Positions 1-9,023 are shown, numbered from the stretch's first letter. The stretch is DNA of 64,000 bases from an uncultured Pseudomonadota bacterium (GCA_903834835.1 CAILKO010000023.1:1-64000), one strand, 5' to 3'. The notes: generated from the sequence alone by a model not told the origin. Made by a program: numbers and translations.

Positions 1-110
1 AACCCGTCGCTTGAATCACAGACCCCGGAAGTGCCTGGGCTTCCGAACACCCCACGAGGTGCTGTTCGGGTCTCTACAATCCCAGAAAACCCCTGTTGCA
101 CTGTTGGGTT
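1..110. other. Hairpin-rich intergenic segment, possible structured RNA or terminator
   Basis: No gene is visible here. By eye the stretch folds well: AGACCC (20-25) pairs with GGGTCT (68-73), enclosing a perfect 6-bp hairpin CGGAAG/CTTCCG (26-31 with 40-45) and a weaker hairpin at about 48-61; AACCC (1-5) could also pair with GGGTT (106-110). I do not recognise an RNA family on either strand. It may be the tail of something that starts left of the window. The rest of the gap up to 341 holds only the palindrome at 135-160. Confidence 0.25.
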
Positions 111-134
111 GAACTCACCGCGGCCGTTCCGGAT

Positions 135-160
135 AGATAGTAACGTATACGTTACTATCT
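135..160. repeat. Dispersed palindrome, copy 1
   Basis: Perfect 26-bp palindrome with the core ATAGTAAC-N6-GTTACTAT shared by six sites in this window; the central six bases here are GTATAC. It lies 181 bases before the amidohydrolase start. A CCGGA precedes it, as at other copies. It could be an operator of a dimeric (for example TetR-type) repressor or a short repeat; no regulator gene is adjacent. Confidence 0.75.
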
Positions 161-341
161 AAGCTGCACGCAGCCCCAGCGTTCCCCTCTTCGCTAGGAA
201 CACAGGTCGCGCGACCGCCCGATAGCTCCGAGCCTCTCGACACGCCAAGTCGCGCTGTGCTCCAATAACGCCCGAAGTGACGCCACCCGCGATGCGGTCC
301 GATTCCGTGTGACCGCCGGGCGAGCGTCCGGAGGAGCCTGC

Positions 342-1523
342 ATGACCCGAAGCTATCGTTACATTTCCGCCGATTCGCATCTCGAGATCGATTCGAAGTG
401 GTGGCTGCCGCGCGTGCCGGCGCAGTATCGCGATCAGGCGCCGAAGGTGGTCCGCCTGCCGGACGGCGGCGATGCATGGCTGGTGGAGGGGCAGCCGATG
501 CGCCAGGTGCCTTTCGATCTCTACGGCGGCAAGGGGCGCGAAGTCTGGAAGCCCTACGGGCAGAACTACGACAGCACGCCGGGCACGGGCGATGCCGCGC
601 AGCGCTTGAGGGAACAGGACACGGACAAGATCGATGCCGAGGTACTGTTTCCGGGCCAGGCTTCGGGCCCGTACTTCTGGCGCAATATCCGTGACGACGA
701 TGCCTACAAGGCCTGCGTCCGGGCCTACAACGACTATCTCGCCGAGGACTACTGCTCGGTGGATCGCGACCGGCTCATCGGTCTGGGCATCATCCCGATC
801 ACCAACCTGCAGGATTCGCTCGCCGAACTGGAGCACTGCAAGAAGCAGAAACTGAAGGGCGTGGTGCTCGGCTGCTTCCCGAGCGGCAAGGGCTATCCGA
901 CGCCGGAAGACGATACCTTCTACCGCGCGGCGATGGCGATGAAGATGCCGCTTACCGTGCACGTGGAATTCCACCGCGAAGGCGCGCGCGGCGAACGTCT
1001 GCTGCAGTACCCGAAGGACCTGCCGAACCGCAACCGGCTCGGGCCGCTGGCTGATCTCGCGGCCCAGGTGTCGCGCTTCGGGCGCGCCGGTTTCGTGAAT
1101 GCCGTGCAGATGGCGCTCGATGGCGTGTTCGAGCGCAATCCGGATCTGGAGATCTTCTTCGCCGAGACGCAGATCGGCTGGCTGCCCTTTGCCTACGAGA
1201 TGGCGGACGTGCGCTTCGGGCGGCACCAGTACTGGGCGCAGGAGGTCAATCAGTGGAAGAAGCTGGCGCTGCTACCCACGGACTACATGAAGCGCCACAT
1301 CCTCTGGGGTTTCCAGCAGGACAGCGTCGGCGTGCGCAACCGCGATCTCATCGGCGTCGACAAGATCCTGTGGGCCACGGATTTCCCGCACCAGGAATCC
1401 GAATACCCCGATTCCGATGCGGTGATCCGCAAGAACTTCGCCGGCGTGCCGGCGGACGAAATTCGCGCGATCGTGGCCGGCAACTGCATCCGCTTCTTCA
1501 ATCTGGACGCGGTCGCCGCCTAA
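342..1523 (+). CDS. Amidohydrolase family 2 (ACMSD-like) metal-dependent hydrolase/decarboxylase
   Basis: A 393-residue TIM-barrel amidohydrolase of the group that includes 2-amino-3-carboxymuconate semialdehyde decarboxylase and related enzymes. The N-terminal metal site reads SADSHLE (D-x-H), a further histidine pair lies in VHVEFH, and the C-terminal catalytic aspartate is in WATDFPH. The start at 342 is chosen over an upstream in-frame ATG at 309 because GGAGGA lies six bases before it and the family N-terminus begins just there. First gene of the left catabolic cluster, so it probably acts on a ring-derived or carboxylated intermediate; the substrate cannot be read from sequence. Confidence 0.85.
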   Translation: MTRSYRYISADSHLEIDSKWWLPRVPAQYRDQAPKVVRLPDGGDAWLVEGQPMRQVPFDLYGGKGREVWKPYGQNYDSTPGTGDAAQRLREQDTDKIDAEVLFPGQASGPYFWRNIRDDDAYKACVRAYNDYLAEDYCSVDRDRLIGLGIIPITNLQDSLAELEHCKKQKLKGVVLGCFPSGKGYPTPEDDTFYRAAMAMKMPLTVHVEFHREGARGERLLQYPKDLPNRNRLGPLADLAAQVSRFGRAGFVNAVQMALDGVFERNPDLEIFFAETQIGWLPFAYEMADVRFGRHQYWAQEVNQWKKLALLPTDYMKRHILWGFQQDSVGVRNRDLIGVDKILWATDFPHQESEYPDSDAVIRKNFAGVPADEIRAIVAGNCIRFFNLDAVAA

Positions 1524-1547
1524 CGGCTGGCCGCGCGGCCTGCAGGC

Positions 1548-2429
1548 TCAGGTCTGCAGGCCGCCCACCGCGCGAGCCAGAAGCTCGAGCTCGGCACGCC
1601 AGGAAACCGGCGGGGTCAGCGGGCGGACCACGAACTTGGAAAAGCCTACGGCGACGAAGCGCTCGATCTGCTCGCGCAGCGCGGGCAGACCCACGGGCGT
1701 GAGTTCCAGCGCGCGCGGGCGACGTGCGCTCATCCTGCGTGCGGTCTCCGGGTCGAGCGCTTCGCGGGCGTAGCTCAGGCTTGCGCCGAAGTGCTCGCGG
1801 CTGATCGAGCGTCCGGCCTTTGCCGCTGCTTCGTCGATGACGATCTGCCCGGCCGCGGCCTCTTCGGGCGTACACGCCGAGGGCAGCCAGCCATCGGACA
1901 ATCTTCCGCAGCGCTCCAGTGCCGCAGGGGCCGTACCGCCGAGCCAGACTTCCAGCGGCTGCTGCAGGGGCAGCGGCGCGAGCGTGACCTCGCGCAGGAT
2001 GCCTGCCGCGCCTTCGTGAGTCACCGTTTCGCCGGCCCACAGGCGCCGCAACAGCGGCAGGGCCTCGTCGATGAAGGCGCCGCGCAGCTTCGGCTCGAGG
2101 CCGATCGCCTCGCGCTCCGGCGGATAGGTGAGCCCCGGCACGAGGGTGACGAGCAGGCGCCCCCGGCTCAGCACGTCCAGGCTCGCGAGCTGCTTGGCGA
2201 GCCGCAGCACATTGCGCCCGGGCAGCAGCATGGTGGTGCCGAGCTTCACACGCGGATTGCTGGCCGCGGCCCAGGCGAGACCGACGAGCGGATCGATCCC
2301 CTGACCGGTGAGCACTTCGGAGAGCCAGAGGGAGTCGAAGCCCGTATCGTCCAGCGCGCCGACGAGCTCGGCCATGGATTCCGGTGCGGACGAGGCGGCG
2401 GAGGCGCCGATGCCGATGCGTATTTTCAT
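1548..2429 (-). CDS. LLM-class (luciferase-like) flavin-dependent oxidoreductase
   Basis: A 293-residue luciferase-like monooxygenase-fold protein starting MKIRIGIG, with the typical early segment GFDSLWLSEV and the strand KLGTTMLLPGRN. Family members use FMN or F420; this one could be either. The upstream in-frame extension to 2597 is rejected because it lacks family similarity and runs into the MFS promoter region. It converges with the amidohydrolase, 24 bases between stops, and is divergent from the MFS gene. Reaction and substrate are unknown; the neighbours suggest a role in the same catabolic cluster. Confidence 0.8.
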   Translation of the reverse strand: MKIRIGIGASAASSAPESMAELVGALDDTGFDSLWLSEVLTGQGIDPLVGLAWAAASNPRVKLGTTMLLPGRNVLRLAKQLASLDVLSRGRLLVTLVPGLTYPPEREAIGLEPKLRGAFIDEALPLLRRLWAGETVTHEGAAGILREVTLAPLPLQQPLEVWLGGTAPAALERCGRLSDGWLPSACTPEEAAAGQIVIDEAAAKAGRSISREHFGASLSYAREALDPETARRMSARRPRALELTPVGLPALREQIERFVAVGFSKFVVRPLTPPVSWRAELELLARAVGGLQT

Positions 2430-2570
2430 GGGCGGATGGTAGCGCGCTTGTCGAGCTACGGCACTTTCCCGTCCTGCGAAACAGTCGTGCCCGGGGAAAG
2501 GGCAGCGGTTAACCTTCGACACCTGGCGCCGCCGACGGTGCTGAGAGTGAGCCAGCAAGGGGGAGCCACC

Positions 2571-3872
2571 ATGACGACGACCACGCGCGACAGCCATACG
2601 TTTCTCGGCATCTATTACGGCTGGGTGATCGTCTTCGGCGGTCTGCTGCTGACGCTGATCATGTACGGCGTCGCGGAATCCTTCGGCGTCATGCTGAAGT
2701 CCGTGACCTTCGACCTCGGCGCCGACCGCGGGGCCGTCTCACTCGCCTTCACGATCAACTGGATCGCATTCGGCGTCTCGGCGCTTGCCTGCGGCATGCT
2801 GAGCGACCGCTACGGCTCGCGCCCTGTGATGTTCGCGGGCGCCATCCTGTTCGTCTGCGGGACGCTGCTGATGAGCCAGGTCCGCGCACTCTGGCAGCTG
2901 TATCTGTGCTTCGGGATCCTGATGGCAGCGGGCCGGGCCGCCTGCCATGTGCCGCTCGCGGTGCTGGTGACGAAATCCTTCGTGCGCAACCAGGGGCTCG
3001 CGCTCGCGATCTCGCAATCCCAGAACGTGGGACTGGCGCTGTTCGCGCCGCTGGGCGCCTTTCTGCTCGCGAGCTACGGCTGGCGCGGCACCTATGCGTG
3101 GCTGGGCCTCGCGGCCACCCTGATGATTCCGCTGTCGCTGCTGATGCGGCCGGTCCGCCAGGAGGCGAAACCCGCCGCGAAGACCTCCAACGCGCAGGCC
3201 GGGGACGCGCCGCAGGCGCAGTTCACGCTGCGCCAGGCGCTGCGCACCCGGGTGTTCTGGACCATCACGCTGGCGGCGATGTGCTGCTGCATCGCGCACT
3301 CCGACATCCTGCTGCACGGCGTGAGCTACATGACCGACTGCGGCCTGACGGCGCCGGTGGCGGCGAGCGTGGTCGGCCTGATGGCGGTGTGCGGCATGGT
3401 CGGCAAGATCTCGAGCGGCCTGATCGCCGACCGCATCGGCGCGAAGCCGACGCTGGTCGCGTTCCTGACGCTGCAGGCGCTGATGATCCTCTTTCTGCTG
3501 CAGGCCGAGCGGCCCGAGACCTTTTATCTCTGGGCGGTGCTGTTCGGGGTCGGCTTCGCGGGGCCGATGCCGATCTACTCGATGCTCTTCAGGCAGCATT
3601 TCGGCACGCGCGCGATCGGCTCGCTGCTCGGCAGTTTTTTCATCCTGTCTTCCTTCGGCATGGGCATGGGCGGTCTGATGGGCGGCGTGCTGCACGAGGT
3701 CTTCGGCTCCTACACGGCGCCGTTCACGATCAGCGCAGGCGGCGGATTCGTCGCGGCCCTGTTGATCCTGACGCTGCCCGGCCCGGGCGCGCGCGTCCGC
3801 ACGGTCCGGGACCTGAAGCCCGGGCTTGCGCCGCGGAGCAATTACGCCGGGGCTGCGGCCACCGGACAATAG
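2571..3872 (+). CDS. MFS transporter, oxalate/formate or monocarboxylate type
   Basis: A 433-residue major facilitator with about 12 hydrophobic segments. The loop between helices 2 and 3 carries LSDRYGSRPVM, the MFS signature region, and a second copy GLIADRIGAKP follows in the second half. The start has AGGGGGAG upstream; the much longer open frame from 1791 is antisense to the LLM gene and discarded. It probably imports an organic acid substrate of the surrounding pathway. Its TAG stop lies inside the palindrome at 3869-3890, an odd placement repeated at the DUF547 gene. Confidence 0.85.
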   Translation: MTTTTRDSHTFLGIYYGWVIVFGGLLLTLIMYGVAESFGVMLKSVTFDLGADRGAVSLAFTINWIAFGVSALACGMLSDRYGSRPVMFAGAILFVCGTLLMSQVRALWQLYLCFGILMAAGRAACHVPLAVLVTKSFVRNQGLALAISQSQNVGLALFAPLGAFLLASYGWRGTYAWLGLAATLMIPLSLLMRPVRQEAKPAAKTSNAQAGDAPQAQFTLRQALRTRVFWTITLAAMCCCIAHSDILLHGVSYMTDCGLTAPVAASVVGLMAVCGMVGKISSGLIADRIGAKPTLVAFLTLQALMILFLLQAERPETFYLWAVLFGVGFAGPMPIYSMLFRQHFGTRAIGSLLGSFFILSSFGMGMGGLMGGVLHEVFGSYTAPFTISAGGGFVAALLILTLPGPGARVRTVRDLKPGLAPRSNYAGAAATGQ

Positions 3873-3890
3873 TAACGTAAACGTTACTAT
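3869..3890. repeat. Dispersed palindrome, copy 2
   Basis: Ten-base arms ATAGTAACGT and ACGTTACTAT around AA. It overlaps the MFS stop codon and lies 104 bases before the small monooxygenase start. ACCGGACA precedes it and TGCGGGGA follows, resembling the flanks of other copies. Confidence 0.75.
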
Positions 3891-3994
3891 CGGTGCGGGG
3901 AGGGCCTCCAGGATTCCTCTCCGCGGAACAGCGCAGAGCTCGTGGTCGCTGCGCGGTATCATCGATGCTTCGTTACGGTCCGGGGGAGGACGTC

Positions 3995-4303
3995 ATGGCA
4001 GGAGAAATCACGCTGATCGCACGGATACGCGCGGCGAAGGGGAAGGCCGACGCGCTCGAGCAGGTGCTGAAGGAGATGGTGGAGGTCGTGCGCCGCGAGG
4101 AGCCGGGCTGTCTCGCCTACCGGCCGCACCGTTCGCCGACCGATCCGGATCTGTTCATCTTCTACGAGCAGTACAAGGACGCGGCGGCGCGCGAGTTCCA
4201 CAGCAAGGGCCCGCACCTGGTGCCTTACCGCGAACGGCGCCAGCGCGAGGGTCTGCAGGACGGACCGCCGCAGATCGAGGTCTTCATCGCGCTGACCGAT
4301 TGA
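3995..4303 (+). CDS. Antibiotic biosynthesis monooxygenase (ABM) domain protein
   Basis: A 102-residue dimeric alpha-beta barrel protein of the ABM/YgiN type. Typical features are the opening ITLIARIRAAKGKADALEQVL, the central E-P-G-C-L-A-Y segment and FIFYEQYKD. Members act as cofactor-free monooxygenases on quinol-type substrates or simply as small binding proteins. The start at 3995 has GGGGGAGGA five bases upstream; an alternative ATG at 3965 is less likely. It stands between the palindrome and the thiolase-fold gene and is probably co-transcribed with the latter. Confidence 0.8.
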   Translation: MAGEITLIARIRAAKGKADALEQVLKEMVEVVRREEPGCLAYRPHRSPTDPDLFIFYEQYKDAAAREFHSKGPHLVPYRERRQREGLQDGPPQIEVFIALTD

Positions 4304-4361
4304 ACGCGGCGATTGATCGCAGCAGCTTCACCGTCATCGACTTTTCCAGGGGAGCAACTCC

Positions 4362-5531
4362 TTGCCTAAATTGAATCAGGATGTCGTGATCGTCGGCACC
4401 GGCGAGACGCCGGTCGGCCGGCTGCATGGCGTATCCGGTGTCGAAATCCAGGCCTGGGCGGTGCGCAATGCGCTCGCCGACTGCGGCCTGACGCTGCGCG
4501 ACGTGGACGGCCTCGTCAGCCAGCAGCCCTACAACCTGCCGAACAGCGGCTACTGCCTGACCGTCGCGGAGTACCTCGGCCTGCGCATCCCCTATTGCGC
4601 GACGCTGGACATCGCGGGCACGGCAACCAGTGTCGGCATGCTGCAGCAGGCGGCCTGGGCGATCGAAACCGGTCACTGCGAAGTCGCGGTCTGCGTGCAC
4701 GGCGAGAATTCCGTGACCGGCCGGCCGAAGGATACGCACGGCTTCGCGCTGCAGATCTTCGCGGGCGGCGAGGAGTTCGAGGCGCCGTTCGGGCCGCCGA
4801 GCCCGCCCGCGCACTATGCGCTCTACGCGCAGCGCTACATGCACGAGTACGGCACCCGGCAGGAGGACTTCGGGGCGGTTGCGGTGGCGCACCGCAACCA
4901 CGCGCTGCTGAATGACAACGCGGTGATGAAGAAGCCGATCACGCTGGAAGACTACATGGCGAGCAAGCCGATCGCCTCGCCGTTCAAGCTGCTCGACTGC
5001 TCGATCCCGGTGGACGGCGGCGGCGCGGTGGTCGTGATGAGCGGGAAGCGCGCCCGCAAGCTCGGCCTGAAGGGCATACGGATGCGTTCCATCGTCGAGC
5101 GCGTCACGCACAATGCGATGGTCGGCGGTGTGGCGATCGACGAGCTCGGCCTCGAGCCGGCGGCGAAGGAGCTGATGAATTCCGCCGGCATCGGGCCGGA
5201 GGACATCGATGTCGCGGTGGTGCACGACGCCTTCACGATCTCGGTGATCCTGATGCTCGAAACCTTCGGCTTCGCGAAGCGCGGCGAGGCGGGCGACTAC
5301 ATCCGCGCCGGCCACGCTTCGCTCGGCGGGAAATGCCCGCTGAACACCCACGGCGGGCTGCTGTCCCAGGGGCATTTCGGCGGCTTCCTGCATACCCTGG
5401 AGATCATCCGCCAGCTGCAGGGCAAGTGCGGGCGGCGTCAGGTGGAAGGCGCGCGCATCGGCATGGTTTCGGGGGGCGGCGGCATCTTCGCCGTGACGAG
5501 CGGCATGATCATGGAAGGACCGGCGCAATGA
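4362..5531 (+). CDS. Thiolase-fold protein (SCP-x/Ltp-like), nucleophilic cysteine apparently absent
   Basis: A 389-residue thiolase-superfamily protein of the lipid-transfer/acetyl-CoA acetyltransferase-like branch, starting with TTG after CCAGGGGAG. The late motifs HDAFT (about 242-246) and NTHGGLLSQGH match this branch. Where ordinary thiolases have the acyl-accepting cysteine, the protein reads TLDIAGTATSVG (about 81-92), without Cys. In Ltp2-type enzymes such proteins pair with a DUF35 subunit and act as retro-aldol C-C lyases on CoA thioesters; the next gene is exactly such a DUF35 protein, overlapping by 4 bases. So a CoA-thioester lyase is a plausible alternative to a thiolase. Confidence 0.85.
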   Translation: MPKLNQDVVIVGTGETPVGRLHGVSGVEIQAWAVRNALADCGLTLRDVDGLVSQQPYNLPNSGYCLTVAEYLGLRIPYCATLDIAGTATSVGMLQQAAWAIETGHCEVAVCVHGENSVTGRPKDTHGFALQIFAGGEEFEAPFGPPSPPAHYALYAQRYMHEYGTRQEDFGAVAVAHRNHALLNDNAVMKKPITLEDYMASKPIASPFKLLDCSIPVDGGGAVVVMSGKRARKLGLKGIRMRSIVERVTHNAMVGGVAIDELGLEPAAKELMNSAGIGPEDIDVAVVHDAFTISVILMLETFGFAKRGEAGDYIRAGHASLGGKCPLNTHGGLLSQGHFGGFLHTLEIIRQLQGKCGRRQVEGARIGMVSGGGGIFAVTSGMIMEGPAQ

Positions 5532-5923
5532 ACGTCCCGCACAGTTCGACCACGGCAGTTTTCTGGGATGCCTGCAAGGCAGGGCAGCTGAAGCTGCAGC
5601 ACTGCCAGGATTGCGACAAGCCTTTCTATTACCCGCGCACCGCCTGCCCGTCCTGCGGCGGCACCCGGCTCGAATGGCGCCAGATGAAGGGGACCGGCAC
5701 GATCTACTCCTTCAGCCACGTGCACCTCGCGCTGGGTGGATACAAATCCTGGGAGGCCGAAGTGCCCTTCACGCTGGTGCAGATCCAGCTCGACGAAGGC
5801 CCGCGCATGCTGAGCCGGCTGGTCGGCAAGGCGGAGGAAAGCGTGAAGATCGGCGATCGCGTGACGGTGGCCTTCACCGAACGCGAAGGCGAGACCCTGC
5901 CTTACTTCAGGCGCACGGGCTGA
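5528..5923 (+). CDS. Zn-ribbon/OB-fold protein, DUF35 partner of the thiolase-fold protein
   Basis: A 131-residue rubredoxin-like zinc ribbon (CQDC near residues 31-34, CPSC near 46-49) followed by an OB-fold acyl-CoA-binding domain. DUF35 proteins form obligate complexes with thiolase-like proteins (for example in steroid side-chain degradation and in acetone or HMG-CoA systems) and supply part of the CoA site. The ATG overlaps the preceding stop (ATGA), which implies translational coupling and supports a two-subunit enzyme. Confidence 0.88.
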   Translation: MNVPHSSTTAVFWDACKAGQLKLQHCQDCDKPFYYPRTACPSCGGTRLEWRQMKGTGTIYSFSHVHLALGGYKSWEAEVPFTLVQIQLDEGPRMLSRLVGKAEESVKIGDRVTVAFTEREGETLPYFRRTG

Positions 5924-5941
5924 GGGCGGCGCGCATCCCGG

Positions 5942-7114
5942 TCACAGAAGCTTGCGCTCGCGCAGGCCGGCGATGCGCTCCGCCGTATAGCCGTACTCCC
6001 TGAGCACCTCGTCCGTGTGCTCGCCCAGCCGCGGACCTAGGCTGCGGATGGCGCCCGGGGTTTCGGACAGCCTGAGCGGTGTATCGGTGACGGTTACCGG
6101 CCCGAGGACGGCGTGATCGAGCGTGACCTGCATCGCGTTCTCGCGGATCTGCGGCGCGTCGAAGAGCTGTGAGCGGTCCAGGATCGGACCGGCCGGCACA
6201 TCCGCGTCGAGCAGCCGGGCCAGCCATTCCGTCGATGTCCCCGCCAGCAGCGCCTGGCCGACGGCCGCATAGACTTCGCCTCGCACGCGCACCGCGTCCA
6301 CCGGATCCTTCAATGCGTCGCCGGCTGTGGCCTGCTCCATGTCGACCAGCCGGGCGAGGTTCGACAGCTGGCGATTGTTGAGGGCGACGATATTGATGTA
6401 GGCCCCGTCGCCGCACTTGAACACGCCGGGCGTACGCGGCGAGCGCTCGTCCGCCGGCCGCGGTCCGTTCTCCGCGCGCGCAACCTGGGCACCCTGCAAT
6501 GCGAGCCAGGTGTGGAGCAGGGCGGCTTCGACCTTCTGTCCGCGCCCGGTCTTCTCGCGGGCCCACAGCGCCGTCATGACGCCGAATGCCATCAGCATGG
6601 CCGTCGCTGAGTCGGCGGCAAAGACGCCGGCGGTTACCGGTTCCCCGTCGGCAAGTCTGCGTCCCATGACACCCGCCATGCCCTGCAGGATGCGGTCGTA
6701 ACCGCCTTTGCCCGCATAGGGGCCCTTGTCACCGTAGGCGGAGACCACCGCGACCACCAGCCGCGGATTGACCGCCGCAAGCTGTTCGTAGCCGGCGCCC
6801 AGCCGGACCGCAGCCGCTTCGCGCAGGTTGTGCACCAGCACGTCGGCGCGGGCAACGAGCGTGTTCAGCACCTGCTGCCCCTCGGGCTGGCGGATATCGA
6901 GCGTGATGCTCCGCTTGTTGCGATTCTGGGTGACGAATTCGAGGCTGTTGCCGCGAAAGAAGGGCTCCGCGCTCTGGTTGCGGACTGCATCGCCCGCACC
7001 CGGCGGTTCGATCTTGATGACGTCGGCACCGTGGTCGGCGAGATACGCGCTGACCCCGGGGCCTGCGAGAAACTGGGACAGGTCGAGGACCCGGATTCCG
7101 TCGAGCGCTTGCAT
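5942..7114 (-). CDS. CoA-transferase family III (CaiB/BaiF)
   Basis: A 390-residue formyl-CoA transferase-like enzyme opening MQALDGIRVLDLSQFLAGP with the CoA-binding ADHGADVIKIEPP segment near residues 30-42. These enzymes move CoA between organic acids through an aspartyl-CoA intermediate. The start at 7114 has AAGGA upstream and matches the family N-terminus; the longer frame to 7339 is not used. It is convergent with the DUF35 gene (18 bases) and divergent from the Bug receptor, so it likely activates an imported acid for the same pathway. Confidence 0.88.
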   Translation of the reverse strand: MQALDGIRVLDLSQFLAGPGVSAYLADHGADVIKIEPPGAGDAVRNQSAEPFFRGNSLEFVTQNRNKRSITLDIRQPEGQQVLNTLVARADVLVHNLREAAAVRLGAGYEQLAAVNPRLVVAVVSAYGDKGPYAGKGGYDRILQGMAGVMGRRLADGEPVTAGVFAADSATAMLMAFGVMTALWAREKTGRGQKVEAALLHTWLALQGAQVARAENGPRPADERSPRTPGVFKCGDGAYINIVALNNRQLSNLARLVDMEQATAGDALKDPVDAVRVRGEVYAAVGQALLAGTSTEWLARLLDADVPAGPILDRSQLFDAPQIRENAMQVTLDHAVLGPVTVTDTPLRLSETPGAIRSLGPRLGEHTDEVLREYGYTAERIAGLRERKLL

Positions 7115-7271
7115 GGCAGGGGTCCTTGATCGGGAGGGGCGGTACGGATTCTGCCCCCAAAAGCTGCGGCGACGGCACCGGCCGAGCGAAACGGCAGGGG
7201 AACCGCAGCGAAACAGCAGCTTGCTCCTCGCCAGCAGCGCGTGTAAGGTTGATTCACCAGAGGGGGGAGCC

Positions 7272-8240
7272 ATGCGTATCTCGAATACCTGCATTCGATT
7301 GCTTGCTGCTGCCTGCCTGGCGGCACCCTGCGCCGCCATCGCCCAGGACTATCCGAACAAGACGATCCGCATCATCGTGCCGCAGAACCCGGGTGGCACC
7401 GCGGATACCATCGGGCGCCAGATCGCGCAGCACTTTTCCGGCGCGTTCAAGCAGCCGGTCGTCGTGGAAAACAGGCCCGGCGGCCAGTCGATGATCGGTA
7501 CCGCTGCGGTCGCGCGCTCGGCACCCGACGGGCATACGCTGCTGCTCGGTGTGCCCTCGCTCGCGATCTTCGATCTGCTGCTGAAAGAGCCGGAAATCGA
7601 CGCGCTGAAGGAGCTGTCCGCGGTCGCGCAGCTGGTCGCGGTGCCCTGGATGATCGCAGTGTCGGCTGCGCTGCCGGTGAACAACCTGATGGAGTTCATC
7701 GCCCATGCGAAGGCGAATCCCGGCAAGCTCAACTATTCCGCGCTCGGCGGCAACCAGATGATGTCGGTGGAGTACTTCGCGCGCGTGGCCGGGATCAGCC
7801 TCGTGCGGGTGAACTATGTCGGCGAGGCGAAGGCGGTGCCCGCGCTCCTCACCAACGAGGTGCAGCTGACCTTTGCGACGCCGGGTGCGCTCGCATCCAT
7901 GGGCCAGTCGGGCAAGATCAAGGTGCTTGCCAGTTCGGCCGCCCATCTGCGCAACCCGGCCATGCCCGACGTCCCTGCGGCGGCCGAGGCCGGCCTGCAG
8001 AATTTCGACGTCGTCGGCTGGCTCGGCCTGCTCGCACCGGCGAATACGCCGATCGCGATCCGCCGCAAGCTCGCGGGCGAAGTGGCACTGTGGACGAAGA
8101 AGCCCGAGGTCATCGAGTACGCGCGCAGGGTCGGCTTCGCTGCCCAGAGCTCCACCCCCGAGGAGTTCGCCGCCGTCCTGGCCATGGACAACAAGCGCTG
8201 GACGGAAATCGGCCGCCTGGTCGGGATCGAGAAGCAGTAG
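7272..8240 (+). CDS. Tripartite tricarboxylate transporter substrate-binding protein (Bug family)
   Basis: A 322-residue periplasmic binding protein with a signal peptide ending near CAAIAQ (about residue 25), then YPNKTIRIIVPQNPGGTAD, VVVENRPGG and APDGHTLLLG, all hallmark segments of the Bug/TctC family. AGGGGGGAG precedes the ATG. Bug proteins bind carboxylates or amides for TTT uptake; no TctA/TctB permease is in the window, so it must use a distant permease or act as a sensor. Divergent from the CoA-transferase gene. Confidence 0.92.
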   Translation: MRISNTCIRLLAAACLAAPCAAIAQDYPNKTIRIIVPQNPGGTADTIGRQIAQHFSGAFKQPVVVENRPGGQSMIGTAAVARSAPDGHTLLLGVPSLAIFDLLLKEPEIDALKELSAVAQLVAVPWMIAVSAALPVNNLMEFIAHAKANPGKLNYSALGGNQMMSVEYFARVAGISLVRVNYVGEAKAVPALLTNEVQLTFATPGALASMGQSGKIKVLASSAAHLRNPAMPDVPAAAEAGLQNFDVVGWLGLLAPANTPIAIRRKLAGEVALWTKKPEVIEYARRVGFAAQSSTPEEFAAVLAMDNKRWTEIGRLVGIEKQ

Positions 8241-8465
8241 GTCGCAACTGCGCGGCGCGGCCGTCCCCGGAATCGACGATTCTGCGGTCCCCGCACCGGA
8301 AGCGAGCGATCCGTAACATCGAAAAAACCGAATACTTACGGTTTATAAATCGATTTTACGGAGACGGCCGTCGAACGTAAAGTTCGCGACCATGCAATCG
8401 ACCGACAGCTTGAAGATGACGAATCCGGTGGGGCGCGCGGCGTGCATGCTGCGCGCGATCCTGCA

Positions 8466-8987
8466 ATGACCCGACTCCGCGGCCAGCTGCGTCGCTGGCT
8501 CCCGGATCCGGTCACGCTGCGCGCCCAGCGAGGCTTTTCCTGGATGGGGCCGCTGCTCGACCGGCCGTGGTTGTGGCGCGTGAACCGCGTTGCCATTGCC
8601 CGGGGCCTGGCGATCGGGATGTTCTTCGGTTTCCTGCTGCCATTCGGGCAGGGCATCGCGGCCGGTGCGCTCGCCATCGGCCTGCGGGCCAACCTGCCTG
8701 CCGCGGTGTTCGCGACCTTCGTGTCGAACCCGTTGACAACGCCGGCTATTCTCGTGGCGGCCTACTACACGGGCCTCGCGGTGCAGCGCGAGCCGATGGT
8801 GCTGCCGGCGCTCGCGCTCGACACCGGCTGGCTCGAGAGCATCAGGGCGATGGGCGAGCCGCTGCTCGTGGGACTGCCGCTCCTTGCGGTCGTCGTTACG
8901 GTATTCACCTATTTCGGCGTGCAACTCGCCTGGCGCGCCGGCGTGCTGCGCAAGCGGGCCGCCCGGCGCGCGGCAGCGGCCCGCTGA
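8466..8987 (+). CDS. DUF2062 membrane protein
   Basis: A 173-residue protein of the DUF2062 family. It has a basic N-terminus, then RGLAIGMFFGFLLPFGQGI, a hydrophobic stretch with FVSNPLTTPAIL (the P-L-T family core), and a C-terminal membrane helix followed by a basic tail. Function is unknown; members sit in the inner membrane. The ATG at 8466 is preferred over 8442 on homology length. The 225 bases upstream hold no gene; a weak inverted repeat AAACCG/CGGTTT at about 8326-8345 is the only structure seen. Followed by terC, 36 bases away. Confidence 0.8.
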   Translation: MTRLRGQLRRWLPDPVTLRAQRGFSWMGPLLDRPWLWRVNRVAIARGLAIGMFFGFLLPFGQGIAAGALAIGLRANLPAAVFATFVSNPLTTPAILVAAYYTGLAVQREPMVLPALALDTGWLESIRAMGEPLLVGLPLLAVVVTVFTYFGVQLAWRAGVLRKRAARRAAAAR

Positions 8988-9023
8988 CGCGGCCCGGCAG
9001 TCAGGACTGGGAGAGAGCAATCA

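Noticed and set aside
8320-8362. Inverted repeat AAACCG/CGGTTT with T-rich tail before the DUF2062 gene as a terminator
   Set aside because: Only six weak pairs and an AT-rich loop; it could equally be promoter sequence, so it is not called.
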